Below are positions 48,461-55,344 of a DNA stretch of 58,186 nucleotides, in pieces (the first letter of the stretch is position 1; every line of letters starts with the position of its first letter). The DNA comes from Prochlorococcus sp. AH-736-L23 (lineage in GTDB: Bacteria > Cyanobacteriota > Cyanobacteriia > PCC-6307 > Cyanobiaceae). The DNA lies in contig JAOIPS010000006.1 in assembly GCA_028141225.1 (NCBI GenBank), positions 1-58,186 of the forward strand, written 5' to 3'. The position numbers and the translations under genes are program-made. Below the pieces are notes generated by a model that worked only from the letters and a program-made list of their open reading frames with translations, searched no databases and had not been told where the DNA came from.

Positions 48461-49984
48461 TTAATCTGAAAGTTTGTACCATTCAGACTCAAGATTGGAG
48501 CCAGATTCTTTATCACAGATTCCACCCAATGAGTCAACAATTGTACAAGTATTGTGAACGGCAACTGAAACCGTATTACCATCCATCATCAATCCATCAA
48601 CAAATATTTGATTAGAAGCTAAAGGTACTGAACTTTGTCTACTTAAGTTCCTTAATAACTTAGATGCCGGAATTTGTTCAGGAAATATTGCCTTAACATT
48701 TTCTTCCTTTAGCATATTCAAAGTTGAACTAATGTTTTCAGGTCTTAAGCTTGATGAATCTCCAATGAAGTCTAGTAAACTAACTGTCTCAAAACCAAAA
48801 GCATCTCCGTAGTATCCCATCGCTTTGTGTTTAGAGACAATTACTCTGTTTTCCTCTGGAATAGAGCTTACTTGTTCGACGATCCAACTATCTAAACCTT
48901 CTAAGAGAGAATCAGCTTTTTCGAATCTTTCATTAATTAGTTTTCTGTCACCTCTATTAAAAACTGAAATATCTTTCTTTAAACTTTTGCTTATAAGATC
49001 TCCCATTTTTATGATGTTATGCGGATCATGCCATACATGTGGATCTAGTCCTCCATGGTCATGATGATGATGCCCCTCACCTTCGTCTGGAACTTGTGCT
49101 ATTGGTTCGACATCACTATTTAAAACGTCCTTAAAGAAGTGTTGAGTTGCTTCAAACTCAAAAGGCATGTGTTCAGTAAAAAATATATATTCACCATCTT
49201 CTTTTATATCCACATTAAAAACAGTGCTTTCTTTTCTTTGATCAAAGTTAAGAACAAAAGCTTTATTACTTGCGATCAAAGTATCATTATTTTTCTTGCT
49301 TATTGAGTCTTTAGATCCTAATAGTTCTTTAGCTAAATCTTCAGACCCCTCTATGTCATCAGATTTTAGAATCACCATTTTCATTGCAGGATCTGCATAT
49401 TCGCCATCTACTTTTTCAAATGACCATTTGTAAGAACCCTTAGAAAGCTGGAATTTTCCTGCCCATTCAAAAGCACCCTCAGCATGATCATCATGACCTC
49501 CATGATCAGAATGATCAGAATGATCATCTACCTTAGCTGAATGTTCAGAATGATCGTCATGTCCACCATGGTCTGAGTGATCATCATGACCTCCATGATC
49601 AGAATGATCATCCACGTCTATTGCACTAACACCTACAACAACAGTATTCTTTTTATTTTCCCAATTTCTCATGCTTGGAGTCATTTCTTTGCCAAGAGTA
49701 AATACTTTGTCTGCGTTATTTAGTAATTGAGCTTGCCTTGGATTGATCTTTAAGTCATGAACATCCTGTTTTCTATCTACTAAGCATGTAACTTCGTCAG
49801 AAGATAATGCAATTGATTTAACTAAATCACAAACTAGTGGTTCCACCGCCACGTATGACTTTCCCTTAGCCAAAACATCCTGCCCAAAACCAGAAAATAT
49901 TATTGTTCCTGCTATCACGGAATTTTTGATAATTGAATTACTTGAACTTGTTTTATTTATTAAAAGTCTTTCCAAGATTGACAT
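48461..49984 (-). CDS. znuA: Zinc ABC transporter substrate-binding protein with inserted domain
   Basis: A 507-residue periplasmic zinc binder, far longer than usual ZnuA (about 300). The N lobe (45-122) has the first ligand segment QDVHDLKINP with His76. Then come a His/Asp-rich repeat (125-167, four DDHSDHGGH-like units) and an inserted beta-rich domain (about 169-288: FEWAGKFQLSKGSYKWSFEK, EYADPAMKMVIL, FTEHMPFEFEATQHFF). A second His cluster (305-310) precedes the normal C lobe with GGLDPHVWHDPHN and SKHKAMGYYG. The repeat is also visible as a roughly 27-bp tandem unit in DNA (49480-49610). Upstream lies the Zur-type palindrome. Confidence 0.93.
   Translation of the reverse strand: MSILERLLINKTSSSNSIIKNSVIAGTIIFSGFGQDVLAKGKSYVAVEPLVCDLVKSIALSSDEVTCLVDRKQDVHDLKINPRQAQLLNNADKVFTLGKEMTPSMRNWENKKNTVVVGVSAIDVDDHSDHGGHDDHSDHGGHDDHSEHSAKVDDHSDHSDHGGHDDHAEGAFEWAGKFQLSKGSYKWSFEKVDGEYADPAMKMVILKSDDIEGSEDLAKELLGSKDSISKKNNDTLIASNKAFVLNFDQRKESTVFNVDIKEDGEYIFFTEHMPFEFEATQHFFKDVLNSDVEPIAQVPDEGEGHHHHDHGGLDPHVWHDPHNIIKMGDLISKSLKKDISVFNRGDRKLINERFEKADSLLEGLDSWIVEQVSSIPEENRVIVSKHKAMGYYGDAFGFETVSLLDFIGDSSSLRPENISSTLNMLKEENVKAIFPEQIPASKLLRNLSRQSSVPLASNQIFVDGLMMDGNTVSVAVHNTCTIVDSLGGICDKESGSNLESEWYKLSD
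49480..49612. repeat. Imperfect tandem repeat coding for the ZnuA His-rich linker
   Basis: A unit of about 27 bp containing ATGATCATCATGACCTCCAT recurs three times with interruptions between 49480 and 49612, encoding Asp/His/Gly-rich metal-binding peptides. Variation at third positions shows the copies have diverged. Such repeats can change length by slippage. Confidence 0.8.
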
Positions 49985-50008
49985 AAAAAATTATTAAATA
50001 CTTAAAAA

Positions 50009-50023
50009 TGATAATCATTTTCA
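50009..50023. promoter_or_regulatory. Zur/Fur-type operator in the znuA/znuC divergent region
   Basis: TGATAATCATTTTCA matches the 7-1-7 consensus TGATAATnATTATCA of Fur-family regulators at 14 of 15 positions. It lies 25 nt upstream of the znuA start on the minus strand and 96 nt upstream of znuC. It could therefore repress both, and with znuA the cobW and WD40 genes. With zur encoded a kilobase away, Zur is the likeliest ligand; Fur cannot be excluded by sequence alone. Confidence 0.75.
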
Positions 50024-50119
50024 TTAATCAAAGCAAGTAAAGGTATCAAATGTTATGAAAATAATATTAAACTTGTATTATTGGTAAGCTTATAAAGTGA
50101 CTTTTTTAAAGATTAATTA

Positions 50120-50890
50120 ATGGCTACTTTAGTCGCTGAAAATTTAACCTATTCATACACAAAAAAAAGTAAGCCAGTTTTAAGTAAGGTATCGGTTGAG
50201 ATTAAACCTGGTACTCTAACAGCGCTAGTTGGTCCAAACGGAGCTGGCAAATCTACTCTATTAAGAATATTGCAGGGACAATGTATTCCGGATAATGGCC
50301 AAATAACAATTGACGGGGAGAAGTTAATTAAACAAAGATCTCAAGTCTCACTTATGCCACAAAGAAGCTCTATGAATTGGAAATTTCCAATTACTGTAGA
50401 AAAACTAGTTTCATTAGGACAAATAAAATACTCAAAATCAAAAAGTAGTAGTCCTTTTCAAATAAAAGCTCTTCTTGCCAACCCTAATGCATGGATTAAT
50501 AAATGCTGTGAATTAGAGGCCACAATGCAAAGAGTCGGCATTGCAAATATTGCTAACAGAAGGCTTGATTCTTTATCTGGTGGACAACAACAAAGAGCTT
50601 TATTAGCCAAAACATTAATGTCTCCAGCAAAAATTTACCTTCTTGATGAACCTTGTGCAGCTTTAGATCCACCTGCAAAGGAGGATTTTCTAAAAATTGT
50701 TCGTCAACTTGCTGATGCTGGTCTTTCTTTAATGGTAAGCAGTCATGATTGGGGCACTTCGTTAAATAGTTATGATCAAGTTATTGTTTTGGATAAAGCT
50801 GTATTGGCCTCTGGAAGCCCTGATTCTATAAAAGATAAATTAGAGGATATAAATATCAGCTCAATTGAGGATAATAGTTGTTGTGATTAA
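50120..50890 (+). CDS. znuC: Zinc ABC transporter ATP-binding protein
   Basis: A 256-residue ABC ATPase powering metal import. Walker A GPNGAGKST, Q-loop LMPQRSSMNW, signature LSGGQQQRALLAKTL, Walker B KIYLLDEPCAALD and the switch His in SSHDWG are all present. Between the Q-loop and signature is an insertion (about 112-140) with a CCELE pair. It is the first plus-strand gene after the operator; its partner permease znuB lies beyond zur, on the same strand. Confidence 0.93.
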   Translation: MATLVAENLTYSYTKKSKPVLSKVSVEIKPGTLTALVGPNGAGKSTLLRILQGQCIPDNGQITIDGEKLIKQRSQVSLMPQRSSMNWKFPITVEKLVSLGQIKYSKSKSSSPFQIKALLANPNAWINKCCELEATMQRVGIANIANRRLDSLSGGQQQRALLAKTLMSPAKIYLLDEPCAALDPPAKEDFLKIVRQLADAGLSLMVSSHDWGTSLNSYDQVIVLDKAVLASGSPDSIKDKLEDINISSIEDNSCCD

Positions 50891-50904
50891 AAAAATATTT
50901 AGTT

Positions 50905-51300
50905 TTAACTTTGTGCTTGATAGCAGTTCTGGCAAAGTCCAAAATACTCCAGGGTATGAAACAACAATTGGAATTTCTTTGGATTTGTTTTGGGTGTATG
51001 AATATCTTTTACAGGGCACCCTTCCATTTTTGATGTCTCACCACATTGAACACAAGTCAAATGATGAATGTCTCTGTCTACGGGAGTGTAAAGAACCTCT
51101 CCTGTTGGGAGATGTCTAGAACGTATTAAACCATGCTTTATAAGAACTTGAAGATTCCTGTAAACAGTTGTCAGTCCCATAACTTTTCCGCTTTCAATTA
51201 ATTGTCTATGCAACTCTTGACCGCTCAGTTCATCATCACATTTATTAAGTTCTTCAAGAAGTTGTTCTTGTCTTTTGGTAATGTCAGTCTTAGTTACCAT
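50905..51300 (-). CDS. zur: Fur-family zinc uptake regulator
   Basis: A Fur-family repressor of about 131 residues from the Met at 51300; the frame extends to 51339 with 13 extra residues. The winged helix shows RQEQLLEELNKCDDELSGQELHRQL and VMGLTTVYRNLQVLIKHGLI. The dimer domain has HHLTCVQCGETSKMEGC and a C-terminal CQNCYQ, giving a structural CxxC...CxxC zinc site. It is encoded opposite to, and between, znuC and znuB, so its mRNA is antisense to any znuC-znuB readthrough. The zinc locus around it is the reason to call Zur rather than Fur or PerR. Confidence 0.87.
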   Translation of the reverse strand: MVTKTDITKRQEQLLEELNKCDDELSGQELHRQLIESGKVMGLTTVYRNLQVLIKHGLIRSRHLPTGEVLYTPVDRDIHHLTCVQCGETSKMEGCPVKDIHTPKTNPKKFQLLFHTLEYFGLCQNCYQAQS

Positions 51301-51356
51301 TGTTTTCGAAATCTTTTTTTGTCCCGTATTTTTGATCATACCGAATCCTTAGATTA

Positions 51357-52142
51357 ATGTCTTTTATTAATAGCAGTTGGTGGCTTGTTCCTTTAATAAT
51401 AACTATTTTTTCAGGAATTCTTTGTCCAGCTATGGGAACTGTATTAATAACACATAGGAGATTACTTCAAGTAAATTTAATCTCTCACTGCGTTTTGCCA
51501 GGGCTTGCTTTAGCATTGGCGCTTGGAATTCATCCTTCAATTGGTGGGGTTATAAGTGGTCTTTTAGGTTCTGTAATCGCAGAAAGTTTAACTAATAAAA
51601 AGAGTGAAAACTATGAAGCAATAATGAACACAATATTAGCCGGAATGCTTGGGTTTGGAGTCCTTATAATCCCTCTACTCGGAATAAGGATTGATTTGGA
51701 GGCAGTATTATTTGGCGATTTATTGACAGCAAATTTTGGAGATTTACTCAGAACAATAATTGCTTTTTTAGTATTTATACTTTTAATGACTTTTGGATAT
51801 GAAAAGATTGTTTATGTTGGATTAGATCCAGAAGGTGCATCCGCGAGTGGTATAAACGTTTCTTTATTAAATCTTGCTTTGAGTTTTACAACGGCATTAG
51901 TAATTGTTAGCTCAATGTCAGCAGTGGGAGTAATTCTTGTTATTGCTCTTCTTTCTACCCCAACATTGTTAGGGCTTAATAAGGCTCATAGTTTAAGAAT
52001 TGCAATGATGAGGTCTTCATTTTTTGGATTATGTATATCACTTCTGGGCTTTATTCTCTCTATAGTCTTTAATTTGTCGCCTGGACCTGCAATTAGTGTT
52101 ATTTGTGTCGCATCTCTTTTGATTCCTAAACTTCGTAAATAA
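51357..52142 (+). CDS. znuB: Zinc ABC transporter permease
   Basis: A 261-residue ABC-3 type membrane permease with about eight hydrophobic segments. Family fragments: VLITHRRLLQVNLISHCVLPGLALA near the N-terminus and GYEKIVYVGLDPEGASASGINV, which includes the cytoplasmic coupling loop. SSMSAVGVILVIALLSTPTLLG follows. The start is 56 nt from the preferred zur start. A separate promoter is not evident in that gap, so transcription through zur from znuC is possible. Confidence 0.92.
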   Translation: MSFINSSWWLVPLIITIFSGILCPAMGTVLITHRRLLQVNLISHCVLPGLALALALGIHPSIGGVISGLLGSVIAESLTNKKSENYEAIMNTILAGMLGFGVLIIPLLGIRIDLEAVLFGDLLTANFGDLLRTIIAFLVFILLMTFGYEKIVYVGLDPEGASASGINVSLLNLALSFTTALVIVSSMSAVGVILVIALLSTPTLLGLNKAHSLRIAMMRSSFFGLCISLLGFILSIVFNLSPGPAISVICVASLLIPKLRK

Positions 52143-52289
52143 TTAAATCTTAAATGTCCAATCAGAGTTTAATGCTTGAGCTTCTGGATTGTTTTTTAAA
52201 GCTACTTCCATAGCCTCTTTTTTATTATTAGCTATAACAACTTCATCAAATTCCTTTCCATTTTTTTTGAGACTTACTTTGAAACGCAT
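52143..52289 (-). CDS. Small conserved protein (48 aa), unknown
   Basis: A 48-residue ORF from ATG 52289, its stop directly abutting the znuB stop. Sequence pattern MRFKVSLKKNGKEFDEVVIA then ANNKKEAMEVALKNNP looks like beta-beta-alpha, as in small RPE/double-stranded-binding type folds of cyanobacterial 'periplasmic' short proteins. Its regular alternation and a basic N-terminus make random origin unlikely. Function unknown. Confidence 0.6.
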   Translation of the reverse strand: MRFKVSLKKNGKEFDEVVIANNKKEAMEVALKNNPEAQALNSDWTFKI

Positions 52290-52372
52290 AAAAATTTTTT
52301 AATTAATCAAAAGTTAACCACTAAGCAACTAGATTTAAATACTTTTAAAAGTTAATTGATGAAATAGAAACT

Positions 52373-52621
52373 TTAGTTATTTTGAAGTTTTTCTACTACA
52401 GATTCTTTCTCAATTTTAGCTACATCCTGTAATCCATTAGCATCAAACCAAGGAGCGTTTTCCCAATTAAATCCTTCCCCAAACGTATTATCGGGAGCAG
52501 CTACGTACCAGTGACATGATGAATCAGGAACATCTACAGCACATTTTGACCAGTCAGCTTCCCACTGTGGAACTTGTACCCACATCACAGAAGCTAATAA
52601 AAAAGAAAAAATAAAATTCAT
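52373..52621 (-). CDS. Small secreted protein, unknown
   Basis: An 82-residue protein. The first 16 residues are a compact signal peptide (MNFIFSFLLASVMWVQ). The mature part is Trp-rich and has two cysteines (DWSKCAVDVPDSSCHWYVA), with WENAPWFDANGLQDVAKIEKE after it. It probably acts in the periplasm. No family recognised. Confidence 0.6.
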   Translation of the reverse strand: MNFIFSFLLASVMWVQVPQWEADWSKCAVDVPDSSCHWYVAAPDNTFGEGFNWENAPWFDANGLQDVAKIEKESVVEKLQNN

Positions 52622-52630
52622 AATTATCGG

Positions 52631-52774
52631 TTAGCAAAATTTTGAAAGATTTTTTTCACATTCTTTCTTTCGTTTCTTCCAGTAATTCTCAAGTATTTGA
52701 TATTTATGCTTATTTTTGAATTGACTTAAATCAATATTATTCTGATTAAGAACTGAAGTATTTTTGATTTTCAT
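52631..52774 (-). CDS. Small basic protein (47 aa), unknown
   Basis: A 47-residue ORF from ATG 52774, rich in Lys and Asn with a strongly basic helical C-terminal half (YWKKRKKECEKNLSKFC) and two cysteines. It ends 9 nt upstream of the start of the small secreted protein, on the same strand, so the two may be co-transcribed. Supported by gap filling and codon use only. Confidence 0.45.
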   Translation of the reverse strand: MKIKNTSVLNQNNIDLSQFKNKHKYQILENYWKKRKKECEKNLSKFC

Positions 52775-52839
52775 GACTCAAGCTGTCTATGTAGAACATA
52801 TTTAAGACACTTTATAGATTTTTTGAAGTGAATTTATAC

Positions 52840-53028
52840 TTAATTTTTGCCTTGCTTTTGTGTAGGTAAGTATTTTTCGGGATTATTTTCAATATAAGTA
52901 AGCGAATATTTGACAACACCTACTATTACTGAAAAAAGAGCAATTGCTGAAATAATAAAAATGATTTTTTTGTAAATTATTTTCATGAATTTTTTATGTT
53001 TTTGATTATTTTTTTCATCAACGTCCAA
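52840..53028 (-). CDS. Small single-helix membrane protein (62 aa)
   Basis: A 62-residue protein with a basic N-terminus (KNNQKHKKFMKIIYKK), one membrane helix (IIFIISAIALFSVIVGVVKYSL) and a short outside tail. Typical of the many tiny membrane proteins in high-light Prochlorococcus. Its promoter would lie in the following 450-nt gap that also holds two candidate small RNAs. Confidence 0.5.
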   Translation of the reverse strand: MDVDEKNNQKHKKFMKIIYKKIIFIISAIALFSVIVGVVKYSLTYIENNPEKYLPTQKQGKN

Positions 53029-53070
53029 TTTTTCTGAAAGATTTAAATAATTAGTAATTTATACTGTAGC

Positions 53071-53183
53071 CTTTTAAATTACCTACGGAGTAAATTAAAT
53101 ACATCAGAAACTCCTCACACACTTTTTTCTGATAACTTTAAAAGTACTCGGCCGCAAAGTTTGAGTACTTTTTGTATTTTTTT
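53071..53183 (+). ncRNA. Candidate small RNA carrying the Yfr1 core motif
   Basis: In a region with no gene, TATACT (53060-53065) is a good -10 box. A start about 53071 would give a roughly 113-nt RNA ending in a hairpin AAAAGTACTC/GAGTACTTTT (53140-53172) with a T-rich tail to 53183. At 53110-53122 it contains ACTCCTCACACAC, identical over 13 nt to the Yfr1 core at 25193-25205 and predicted unpaired. The flanks do not match Yfr1, so it is not a simple duplicate. Ends are estimates. Confidence 0.6.
53140..53183 (+). terminator. Terminator-like hairpin of the Yfr1-core RNA
   Basis: A 10-bp AT-rich stem (AAAAGTACTC with GAGTACTTTT) closes a 13-nt loop GGCCGCAAAGTTT and is followed by TTTGTATTTTTTT. 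GC content in the stem is low, so strength is uncertain. Confidence 0.5.
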
Positions 53184-53236
53184 GAGATGTGACAGTTAAA
53201 ATAGAGGTCTATTAAGCATTACATATTTTGAATTTA

Positions 53237-53348
53237 GGTGTGATAGTAAGTCTGTGTGTAGGAGGAATTGATTTACTTCAGTGGAAACAAGGAAACACTT
53301 GATATAAATCAATTTTAAAAGATCTCTCTTTGAGGGATCTTTTTTTTT
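53237..53348 (+). ncRNA. Yfr2-family-like small RNA
   Basis: A probable RNA of about 112 nt with the Yfr2 (cyano-1) hallmark GGAAACAAGGAAACA (53273-53287) in its centre. At the end is an intrinsic terminator, AGATCTCTC/GAGGGATCT then eight T. A TATTTT -10 box lies at 53224-53229. The 5' part contains GTGTGTAGGAGG (53254-53265), which pairs with the Yfr1 core over 11 bp with a single bulged C. Yfr2-type RNAs are multi-copy in Prochlorococcus. The start is an estimate. Confidence 0.75.
53317..53348 (+). terminator. Intrinsic terminator of the Yfr2-like RNA
   Basis: AAAGATCTCTC, a three-base loop and GAGGGATCTTT form an 11-bp stem with one G-T wobble, directly followed by a T run (53341-53348). 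It is a strong canonical Rho-independent signal. Confidence 0.88.
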
Positions 53349-53478
53349 GGGGATTATTAGAAATAAATATTAAATTCTGAATATAAAAACAAAAATGCTT
53401 TCTTCCAAAATAATTAGGTCGTCATTACAAATTAGTAATTTAATTCGTTAGATTATGATTCGTTAAATACTTCTGTTA

Positions 53479-53862
53479 ATGAAAATACTTTTTTTAACAA
53501 TTTTAATTTGTTCAAGCTTTTTATTCCCTTCTTCATCATTTGCCTCACATATAGAACTAAAACCTTGTGTAGAGATAGCTCATTGTGTACGAGAAGAATG
53601 GGAGGTTAATAATATTGAGAAACCTTTTGAAGAGATTAAAACATTTATCGAAAACACTCCAAGAACTGAGATTGTAGAAATAGATGGCGATTATCTTCAT
53701 GCTGAGGCAACCAGTAAATGGATGAAGTATGTAGACGACTTAGAAGTATCCTTTCTACCTGAATCAAACATCTTATCAATAAGATCAGAATCAAGAGTTG
53801 GAGAAAGTGATTTGGGAGTGAATCAAAAAAGAGTTGATTTACTAAAATCTAAAATGTTTTAA
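53479..53862 (+). CDS. DUF1499 secreted protein
   Basis: A 127-residue protein with a signal peptide (LFLTILICSSFLFPSSSFAS). The mature part fits DUF1499: the Cys pair in LKPCVEIAHCVREEW, then IENTPRTEIVEIDGDYLHAEATSKWMKYVDDLEVSF and a final IRSESRVGESDLGVNQKRVDLL. The family is of unknown function and common in cyanobacteria and chloroplast lumen. It starts 130 nt after the Yfr2-like RNA terminator. Confidence 0.85.
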   Translation: MKILFLTILICSSFLFPSSSFASHIELKPCVEIAHCVREEWEVNNIEKPFEEIKTFIENTPRTEIVEIDGDYLHAEATSKWMKYVDDLEVSFLPESNILSIRSESRVGESDLGVNQKRVDLLKSKMF

Positions 53863-53946
53863 GATAAAAAGTAAAAAAAAATAATTTATTTTTATTGTTT
53901 TTTGTATAAATTTTCCATTTTAAAAAAAAATTAGCAGATAAAAAAG

Positions 53947-53961
53947 TGATAATTGTTATCA
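53947..53961. promoter_or_regulatory. Second Zur/Fur-type operator
   Basis: TGATAATTGTTATCA matches the 7-1-7 consensus at 14 of 15 positions and is the centre of a perfect 17-nt palindrome (GTGATAA TTG TTATCAC, 53946-53962). It lies 41 nt upstream of the ATG at 54003, where likely -10 boxes are GATAAT (53968-53973) or TATATT (53985-53990), so binding would block the promoter. It is more symmetric than the znuA/znuC site. Confidence 0.7.
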
Positions 53962-54002
53962 CGCCTTGATAATGGCAAATTTATTATATTTTCTCTGAAA
54001 AG

Positions 54003-54287
54003 ATGATCATAAATTTTATATATTTATTGTTATCTAGTTTTGTTTTTTTCTGGTTTTATATAAATATTAAAAAAAATGGAGTTAAATGGATAATCAAAGG
54101 TCTTTTGCAAATTGGAATATTGGTATTATTCATTGGAGGGTTTTTCAAAATATTTTTCACCTTACCCCCTAATTTATTTATAAAAATATTTTTTCTTATT
54201 ATTTATACATGGTGCACTGTTGGAATAAATGTAAATTTCATGATCCCTTTGATTAGTTTGATTGACCAAAAAATAGTAAATAAATAA
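54003..54287 (+). CDS. Small membrane protein behind a Zur/Fur-like operator
   Basis: A 94-residue protein with three hydrophobic segments: FIYLLLSSFVFFWFYINI, GLLQIGILVLFIGGFFKIFF and IFFLIIYTWCTVGINVNFMI. Loops are short and mostly basic (NIKKNGVKWIIK). There are no obvious metal-ligand clusters apart from a Cys in TWCT. I recognise no family. The operator-like palindrome 41 nt upstream suggests it is induced under zinc or iron limitation, which would make it a candidate transport accessory (inference). Confidence 0.65.
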   Translation: MIINFIYLLLSSFVFFWFYINIKKNGVKWIIKGLLQIGILVLFIGGFFKIFFTLPPNLFIKIFFLIIYTWCTVGINVNFMIPLISLIDQKIVNK

Positions 54288-54362
54288 AACTAAAATATGC
54301 CTTAATTCTCAGTACAAAAATAAATCTATTTCCTTGATCTGCAATATTAAAATTTATAGGAT

Positions 54363-54473
54363 TTATTTTTTTTCTTTTGAAAGTCTCTTCCTTGTATACC
54401 TAGTCTTTAATGCCAAGTCTGTCATTACATATATTCCAAATAAAAGAATGATTATTCCAATAAAGTATTTCAT
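54363..54473 (-). CDS. Tiny single-helix membrane protein (36 aa)
   Basis: A 36-residue ORF: MKYFIGIIILLFGIYVMTDL forms one membrane helix, then a basic tail ALKTRYTRKRLSKEKK. Positive-inside rule puts the tail in the cytoplasm. It is upstream of nothing obvious and follows OsmC on the same strand after 30 nt. Small membrane ORFs of this shape are common in the group; existence is supported by frame integrity and clear topology only. Confidence 0.45.
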   Translation of the reverse strand: MKYFIGIIILLFGIYVMTDLALKTRYTRKRLSKEKK

Positions 54474-54503
54474 TATTTTTTATGTAATTACTATTTTTGA
54501 GAT

Positions 54504-54911
54504 TTATTCATGATGCCAACTAATTTTAATATCTATTTCTTTAGATAAATTTCTTGTAACTGGACATTCTTTGGAAGCTTTTTTCAAAAAATCAATAGTT
54601 TCATTAGAAGTGCTCTTTGGTATGAAAATATCTATTAATAGTTCTTTTATCTTCCTCTCGCTATTTCGTGTCATTACTTTTTCAATATTTAAATATATAC
54701 CTTTCAAATCAAATCCTTTCGATTTGGCTTTGATTGCCATGATAGTTAGCAGGCAAGTACCTAGAGATGTTGCTAATAAATCAGTTGGGGAAAAACTTTC
54801 ACCTTTACCGCAGTGATCTAAAGGTGCATCAGTTCTAATAAGACTTCCAGATTGTAGATGAATAGCCTCACAGTTTAAATTTCCTAAATAAGAACATTTA
54901 ACTTTAGTCAT
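54504..54911 (-). CDS. OsmC/Ohr family protein
   Basis: A 135-residue peroxide-handling protein fold. The first redox Cys sits in ATSLGTCLLTIMAIKAKSKG and the second in KASKECPVTRNLSKEI, the usual OsmC pair that reduces organic hydroperoxides. The N-terminal GSLIRTDAPLDHCGKGESFSPTDLL is typical of the OsmC (not Ohr) branch. Length is normal. Confidence 0.9.
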   Translation of the reverse strand: MTKVKCSYLGNLNCEAIHLQSGSLIRTDAPLDHCGKGESFSPTDLLATSLGTCLLTIMAIKAKSKGFDLKGIYLNIEKVMTRNSERKIKELLIDIFIPKSTSNETIDFLKKASKECPVTRNLSKEIDIKISWHHE

Positions 54912-55037
54912 TTTAAAAAAATTAAATTAGGAAAATATTATTAATAAAAAATTATGGAACATATCAAGATTATTGATGAGAAAATTTTTCTGCATATTAG
55001 TGGAGTATTAAGGAAATTCATCATTCAAGTTTTGAAA

Positions 55038-55280
55038 TCAGTTTTTATATCCATATTCCTCTAAGCAATACTCAATTAATTCAATTGATTTATTAAGAGT
55101 TCTTTTATTTTTATTTTCTAGATCGAAACATTCATTTAAAACACGTATAGATTCATTTAAGAATGATTCTTCTTTATTTTTTATATCTTTAACTTGATTT
55201 ATATAAATTAATTTTTTAATCCCAATTAGGGAAAATATGATTATTGATATTGTAAAAATTGCTATTTTGAATTTATTCAT
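55038..55280 (-). CDS. Small membrane-anchored protein (80 aa), unknown
   Basis: An 80-residue protein with an N-terminal membrane helix (FKIAIFTISIIIFSLIGI) and a helical, acidic-basic soluble part with two cysteines (LNECFDLENKNKR, ELIEYCLEEYG). Frame is intact and the topology clear. No family recognised. Confidence 0.5.
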   Translation of the reverse strand: MNKFKIAIFTISIIIFSLIGIKKLIYINQVKDIKNKEESFLNESIRVLNECFDLENKNKRTLNKSIELIEYCLEEYGYKN

Positions 55281-55344
55281 ACAATTAGTTATTACAAATA
55301 TTTTAATTTACTTAATATCTAAAAACTTTACATAGCTTATAGAA

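Noticed and set aside
49480..49612. Short tandem repeats considered as a CRISPR-like array
   Set aside because: Repeats are in frame within znuA and code for a His-rich linker; no unique spacers or cas genes are present.
53264..53316. Possible 16-codon ORF at a TTG after AGGAGG inside the Yfr2-like RNA
   Set aside because: Spacing from AGGAGG to TTG is only 2-4 nt and the AGGAGG is better explained as part of the Yfr1-complementary stretch.
54954..55064. Plus-strand 36-codon ORF (MEHIKIIDEK...)
   Set aside because: No close Shine-Dalgarno, and its end overlaps the coding sequence of the minus-strand 55038 gene; not enough support.
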